DNA of 64,000 nucleotides, taken from the NCBI GenBank assembly GCA_963931865.1, contig OZ007506.1, positions 9,566,855 to 9,630,854 of the forward strand, in the 5' to 3' direction. Origin of the DNA: Axinella damicornis (Eukaryota; Porifera; Demospongiae; Axinellida; Axinellidae). The first letter of the stretch is position 1, and every line of letters starts with the position of its first letter. A program made the translations under genes and the position numbers. Positions 61,501 to 64,000 of the stretch are shown here, one piece after another. A model generated the notes under the pieces. That model was not told where the DNA came from, did not search any database, and worked only from the letters and a program-made list of their open reading frames with translations.

Positions 61501-62547
61501 ATACTCGGTTTCGTGAGATCGGAGTACACCATTCCACCCACCAGTTCACTTGTTCCAGTAACGCTCCATTCATCTGGATCTCTGCATTCCTTGCACAGCA
61601 GATGGTCTCTCTAGACTCTCTAGTACTCAAATGACTTGTGTTCAGACTTCAATCGGCTAGTACACGCTTGCTTGTACAGAACACAGTCGGCCGTACGGTC
61701 CATATGCGGGCATGCGCACGTGACAACACCGCACGCATGCATCTGTATCATACATCACCTGTGCCACGAATCACGTGAGAAGATTCCCCAGGCCTTAAGT
61801 TCCTCCTCCGTTTCTGCATACTGCAAGCGATCAAAAACTGGAGGACTGTGTAGAAGGCCTGGGAACGAGCTTGATGGCCTGTGTAGCTGCTGCTAGTACA
61901 CCTGAGAGTGGTGAGTCTGAAACCGCACCTCAAATAATTATTTACACAGTCATGCGTATCCTTGCCCGCCACCTTAGCCATTATTACATATGGTTCTGTT
62001 ATAGCAATTTTAAATTATGGTTGTGGTTTGGCTCTTAGTATCCAGATACTACAGTAGTATTAATATTGATATATACGTATATCCCCATCCTTAACTTCAG
62101 TGCTCATGCAGTTCCATTTGAACATTTTTCTCTACATTCCCTTTCCAATGTCACCACACTTTCCATTCACTCCACCCCCAGAGGACAGCCTGGGGTTGAC
62201 GGCCGGTGAGAACTATGATCTGGTCGTAAGTGCCCTTGGGGCGATCGTGTGGTGCCTCAGGCGATGCCTCGTAGATCACGAGTTGCTCTCATTGGGAAAC
62301 TTTGAGGTAATGATTATATCTGTAGCCATTTTAACAGCAGCTATAAATCTACATGTAGGGGATATTCTACAAGACATTTGCAAAGACGTCATAATACTGC
62401 CTGTCTCAGATGTTTTCCAGCTGCCTACGTACTCCATTCGCCTATCCTTCCTTGCAGCAATACAAACCACTGGATGGGGCAGCTGTCACCAAGGACCCAA
62501 ACGAAACTCTGAGTGTGGTCAGCAAGACATTTGCCGGGCAACGAATG
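42058..62547 (+). CDS. MSH6: MSH6 mismatch repair protein, N-terminal 742 codons (gene continues past the window)
   Basis: MutS homologue that pairs with MSH2 to recognise base mismatches and small loops. Exons: 42058-42419, 42614-42905, 43671-43770, 44739-44875, 44947-45209, 49789-49843, 49915-50007, 50142-50293, 53030-53088, 53310-53372, 53433-53509, 53596-53664, 53883-53954, 54020-54110, 54959-55044, 55118-55157, 62182-62306, 62458-62547; all phases agree. The N-terminus has a PIP-box-like TLFSYF (9-14) and a PWWP domain (PWWP at 80-83, HVQFFG further on). An acidic/basic disordered linker follows, then DWLKENRK, the mismatch-binding Phe-X-Glu in [11 protein letters not shown] (F438, E440), the EQTETP segment, the connector ([24 protein letters not shown]) and the start of the lever domain ([16 protein letters not shown]). 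The MutS core clamp and Walker ATPase lie beyond position 64000; no further exon was found between 62548 and 64000. The reading frame is intact. Confidence 0.96.
43845..44545. repeat. Inverted copy of the 30-bp minisatellite and its flank
   Basis: Array of AGCAGCAGCTGAAGCGGA-type units (43975-44545) with flank 43845-43975 matching the reverse of 28625-28735. MSH6 intron 3. Confidence 0.88.
45640..46365. mobile_element. TIR element with arrays of 22-bp palindromes
   Basis: Inverted ends TATGTTCC..CAATTTAGGAATTTGC, TA on each side (45638-45639, 46366-46367). Both flanks of a unique core carry many copies of a CTCGAG-centred palindrome (core CAATCTCGAGATTG). MSH6 intron 5. Confidence 0.8.
46791..47498. 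mobile_element. Subfamily C element, inverted copy without the TTAA insert
   Basis: Starts TAGTCTCGGTCCCAGACCC, ends GGTCTGGGAACGAGACTA. The interior is the reverse of 14450-14930. No matching target duplication found, perhaps through local rearrangement. Confidence 0.75.
47525..47940. repeat. Direct repeat pair and dispersed repeat
   Basis: A roughly 55-bp block (CTCTCGGACATGAATAGAGG..) occurs at 47533-47585 and 47890-47942. The part 47605-47870 is homologous to 52640-52865. Confidence 0.7.
47935..48222 (-). pseudogene. Remnant of LTR-retrotransposon reverse transcriptase/RNase H
   Basis: The minus strand reads [20 protein letters not shown] then GVKRFT, the typical motif at the start of the Ty3/Gypsy-type RNase H domain, followed by a frame disruption. 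Only about 95 codons remain; no gag, integrase or LTR is seen nearby. Inactive fragment in MSH6 intron 5. Confidence 0.75.
48230..49788. other. Rest of MSH6 intron 5
   Basis: No recognisable gene. Contains a fragment resembling the TA MITE at 3706 (about 48780-48845) and a poly-G tract at 49428-49450. Confidence 0.5.
50491..50636. mobile_element. Near-perfect hairpin MITE of the 9-bp-TSD family
   Basis: Arms of 68 bp (50491-50558 and 50569-50636) with one mismatch and a 10-nt loop. Ends TAGTCTC/GAGACTA; perfect duplication CATTCGTGC (50482-50490, 50637-50645). Low divergence suggests a recent insertion. Transcribed within the MSH6 intron it would form a long stem. Confidence 0.92.
51275..51850. 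repeat. Dispersed repeat shared with 37225-37400
   Basis: Same two blocks as at 37225, here separated by about 430 bp. Confidence 0.65.
51900..52640. repeat. Inverted minisatellite of about 10-bp GGTCTCC units
   Basis: Left arm (51905-52240) is an array of GGTCTCCxxx on plus; right arm (52245-52640) is the complementary GGAGACCxxx array. Outer flanks TACATCATTGTACAATATT and the AATATTACTG..GATGTAATC block are also inverse, so the whole is one palindromic structure. Confidence 0.8.
52640..52870. repeat. Dispersed repeat homologous to 47605-47870
   Basis: Shared TGTAGAAATATTACT, CACATGGGAGCTC, GTTGATACATGTGCTTGGAG and AAACAAAGGTGGGTGCTC. Confidence 0.75.
53165..53275. mobile_element. Degenerate MITE of the CCCAGGCC family
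   Basis: CCTTGTTCCCAGGCCACTCC followed by an inverse arm around ATACTGCAAGTGATCAAAAC; the right end is lost. Lies just before MSH6 exon 10. Confidence 0.65.
53685..53830 (+). repeat. Extended pyrimidine tract before MSH6 exon 13
   Basis: Almost pure C/T (CTCCCTCC-type units) in the short intron ending at the acceptor 53882; mirrors the tracts before STT3A exons 11, 13 and 15. Confidence 0.75.
54219..54770. mobile_element. Foldback-like element with about 200-bp inverted arms
   Basis: Left arm starts GGGTGTCTCTATTCACTGG; the right arm is its inverse. Arms share TGACTTTCTTAGAGTCAGTA and AATATGCTTATTGATT. Flanks CATCTTCC and CATCTTTCC suggest an 8-9 bp duplication. Between MSH6 exons 14 and 15. 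Confidence 0.78.
55872..55985. mobile_element. Partial MITE subfamily A
   Basis: CTCACTCCCAGGCCTTCTAC and the arm TTTTGATCGCTTGCAGTATG; only the left part is kept. Confidence 0.65.
56430..56950 (+). pseudogene. RecQ-like helicase remnant
   Basis: Open pieces on plus read [14 protein letters not shown] (motif Ia-like), then [23 protein letters not shown] and [12 protein letters not shown]. This order matches RecQ-family helicases of transposon-rich invertebrate genomes, but the DEAH box is DKAH, the Walker A region is frameshifted and a stop separates the pieces (56643). Broken, in MSH6 intron 16. Confidence 0.7.
57477..57945 (+). pseudogene. Broken mobile-element ORF, family uncertain
   Basis: Two overlapping frames: one with [29 protein letters not shown]; the next with [18 protein letters not shown] and [15 protein letters not shown]. 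The frame changes near 57730. Resembles ORFs that travel with DUF6589-like proteins, from memory only. Confidence 0.4.
58327..59252 (-). pseudogene. DUF6589-like transposon protein remnant, main part
   Basis: The minus strand contains [15 protein letters not shown] (58420-58350 region), a hallmark-like stretch of DUF6589-type proteins. Upstream it reads [17 protein letters not shown] and further text up to 58950. It is interrupted by the hairpin MITE at 58641-58736 and by the 1.47 kb element starting at 59253. Its upstream part resumes at 60731. Confidence 0.55.
58641..58736. mobile_element. 96-bp hairpin MITE of the 9-bp-TSD family
   Basis: 46-bp arms with three mismatches, 4-nt loop, ends TAGCCTC/GAGGCTA; perfect duplication CTTGCAGTC (58632-58640, 58737-58745). 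Confidence 0.92.
59253..60726 (-). mobile_element. 1,474-bp TIR element carrying a DUF7869-like ORF
   Basis: Inverted ends GAAGGGCTGAGAAGGAAAGT, then GGGCTAAYCC, at both sides; flanks ACAT (59249-59252, 60727-60730). The only long protein inside is the broken ORF described separately. Inserted in the DUF6589-like remnant, which reads in frame across the empty site ([10 protein letters not shown]). Confidence 0.8.
59459..60279 (-). pseudogene. DUF7869-like protein of a DNA element, one frameshift
   Basis: The first part (60279-59794) has [45 protein letters not shown] and [11 protein letters not shown], a layout I associate with the uncharacterised DUF7869 family of invertebrates. The second part (59764-59459) continues with [31 protein letters not shown] and an acidic D/E/S tail. 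A single missing base near 59790 puts them out of frame. The conserved SDSCGGQN and HSYLPSDRD blocks recall RNase-H-like transposase cores, which is only an inference. The N-terminus upstream of 60279 is not clear. Confidence 0.65.
60731..60990 (-). pseudogene. DUF6589-like remnant, upstream part
   Basis: The minus strand reads [20 protein letters not shown], then [20 protein letters not shown], ending in a stop near 60800. Upstream side of the same remnant as 58327-59252. Confidence 0.45.
61060..61440. repeat. GC-rich repeat with GCCGGACC motifs
   Basis: CCGGCCAAAGCCGGACCAGC near 61390-61420 and GCGGCAGCGG/GAAGCGC motifs near 61070-61160. Probably a degraded mobile element; no protein recognised. 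Confidence 0.4.
61755..61870. mobile_element. Partial MITE subfamily A
   Basis: ATCACGTGAGAAGATTCCCC..GGCCTGGGAACGAG; right terminus decayed, left terminus missing. Confidence 0.65.
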
Positions 62548-62656
62548 GTAATTACATATTTATTGTGCACTTGCATGTACTACACTGCAAATTCAATATT
62601 TGCCTGGTATGAGTTGCAAGTCCTGCAAGTATATACATGTAGTTGCATGCAGCTAC

Positions 62657-63063
62657 TAGCCTCATTCCCAGGCCGTTCCCACCGCCAGTATTTCATAGCT
62701 TCCAGTATGAAATACGGCGGGGGAAGGCCTGGGAGATCTGGTCACGTGCGATGACGTCAGCAGGTAGACAGATGGTAGACATACGGGCCATTAATATACC
62801 TGTTTCTCGTTGATCCGTCCCCGGCATTGTGAACAACGAACGGTATCAATCGTCTGCCTTGCGAACGCTCTAATATCCAGCCATTGGACGGACAGTACAA
62901 CACAGGACGTTGAGATTCTTCATTGGGCACCGCCCCCCGTGTGTCTACCACGTGGCTACCTGATGGCATCGCACATGACCAGATCTCCCAGGCCTTCCCC
63001 CGCCGTACTTCATACTGGAAGCGATGTAATACTGGCGGTGGGAATGGCCTGGGAACGAGGCTA
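62657..63063. mobile_element. 9-bp-TSD MITE subfamily F, copy 2
   Basis: 407 bp, TAGCCTCATTCCCAGGCC..GGCCTGGGAACGAGGCTA; perfect duplication TGCAGCTAC (62648-62656, 63064-63072). Close homologue of 32408-32818. Confidence 0.9.
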
Positions 63064-63500
63064 TGCAGCTACCAAGTTGTCACAATACTCGTATCTTTTG
63101 CTATTCCTTCCTGGCGCGTGACATAATTATACAATGTAGCACATGAATAAATAGTTCCGATTGCGTCAGTGTACATGTATGTCAGAACTATGACCTCATG
63201 CATGTAGACCCAAGGAGCACTAGATGCATGGTCACCCAAAAGACAAGCCAATACATCCACTCATCTCTCATGAGTGTTTTTTCCTGTTTATTGACTACCA
63301 ATGAGAATTTATCGTAGTTGTTTTGTAGAATCCACATCTCCTTGAAGACATAATGCGATGGAGTATTTGAATGTATGTAGGTTAACTCACCATCTCCAAC
63401 AGGTGGTTGCTGTATGCACCATGGGCACTTTTACTGCCATCGGTCACGATCGACCATGTTGCATAGTCTAGCCACATACGTTTTGAGAGTGGCTTTAGTA

Positions 63501-64000
63501 CCGTAGATCGGGAAATTTTTGTGTTAAAAATATTTAGTGTGTAAATTTTTCGTGGCGTTAAATTTTCATAGTTTAGCTCATCAACGAAAAATTTTTAATG
63601 ATCATAGTGTCAAGAATGGAGACGTACGAACGAGCTGCTGCTATGCCATCGTCACTGACGTGCCGACAAAACATTCTTCTGGGCTGTACTGTAGCTCCTG
63701 TACGGCCCGCGCTGCTTCCCTTCCGCTTCGGCCTGCCATATGTCGAATCGAGCACTTCCCGATTCTCTGAGGCAATACCTCGCTAAGGAACGGAGAGCGA
63801 CAGAGATCTTTCGAGGTCGGGGAGTCCATCTGCGGCCTTGAAGAATCGCAGAACGTGAGCGCAGCACAGATGAATTCAGTACTAGTACTACTAGTTTACA
63901 CATGGCTGACCGTAAAAATTATCCATTGCAAATAAATTTAGTGCGTTAAATTTTCGTGGTTGTGGCCGGCATGGGCAACTATGAAAATATTTTAACAACG
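63501..64000. mobile_element. TA-TSD MITE with CCGTAGATCGGGAAATTTTT end, copy 2, cut by the window edge
   Basis: Starts after TA at 63499-63500. The interior is the reverse of 25968-26461 (for example GGAGACGTACGAACGAGCTG). The right end lies outside or just at the edge. Confidence 0.8.

Overview
This is a 64 kb piece of animal nuclear DNA with three conserved, intron-rich protein genes. Every long reading frame that matches a known family is cut into short exons with GT..AG borders. A DAZAP1-type RNA-binding protein gene runs on the minus strand (stop 292, start 16983). An STT3A oligosaccharyltransferase gene follows on the minus strand (stop 17280, start 41646). An MSH6 mismatch-repair gene runs on the plus strand (start 42058, still open at the right edge; last exon seen ends at 62547). 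I joined the exons by hand, and the codon phases close exactly: 13 exons/376 aa, 17 exons/709 aa, and 18 exons/742 codons so far. The proteins look clearly metazoan. The mixture of RecQ-like, DUF6589-like and DUF7869-like mobile remnants and very dense MITEs suggests a sponge or another early-branching invertebrate. That placement is an inference with modest confidence.

Gene spacing is tight while introns are large. Only 296 bp separate the STT3A stop from the DAZAP1 start. STT3A and MSH6 are head to head across about 410 bp that contain a perfect palindromic NRF1-type site, so they probably share a bidirectional promoter. The three genes are housekeeping functions (mRNA binding, co-translational N-glycosylation, DNA mismatch recognition) with no pathway in common.

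Nearly everything else is repeat DNA inside introns. The main groups are: (1) a terminal-inverted-repeat family with ends like TAGCCTCGTTCCCAGGCC and 9-bp (once 10-bp) target duplications, more than a dozen copies from 57 to about 700 bp; (2) MITEs with TA duplications and CCGTA-type ends; (3) two elements with TTAA duplications; (4) a miniature LTR element (TRIM-like) with LTRs, primer-binding site, polypurine tract and 5-bp duplication, broken by later insertions; (5) a 1.47 kb TIR-bounded element carrying a broken DUF7869-like ORF, inserted in a DUF6589-like remnant; (6) minisatellites, palindrome arrays and microsatellites. Several insertions are nested in each other, which gives a readable relative chronology. 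No tRNA, rRNA or CRISPR array was seen.
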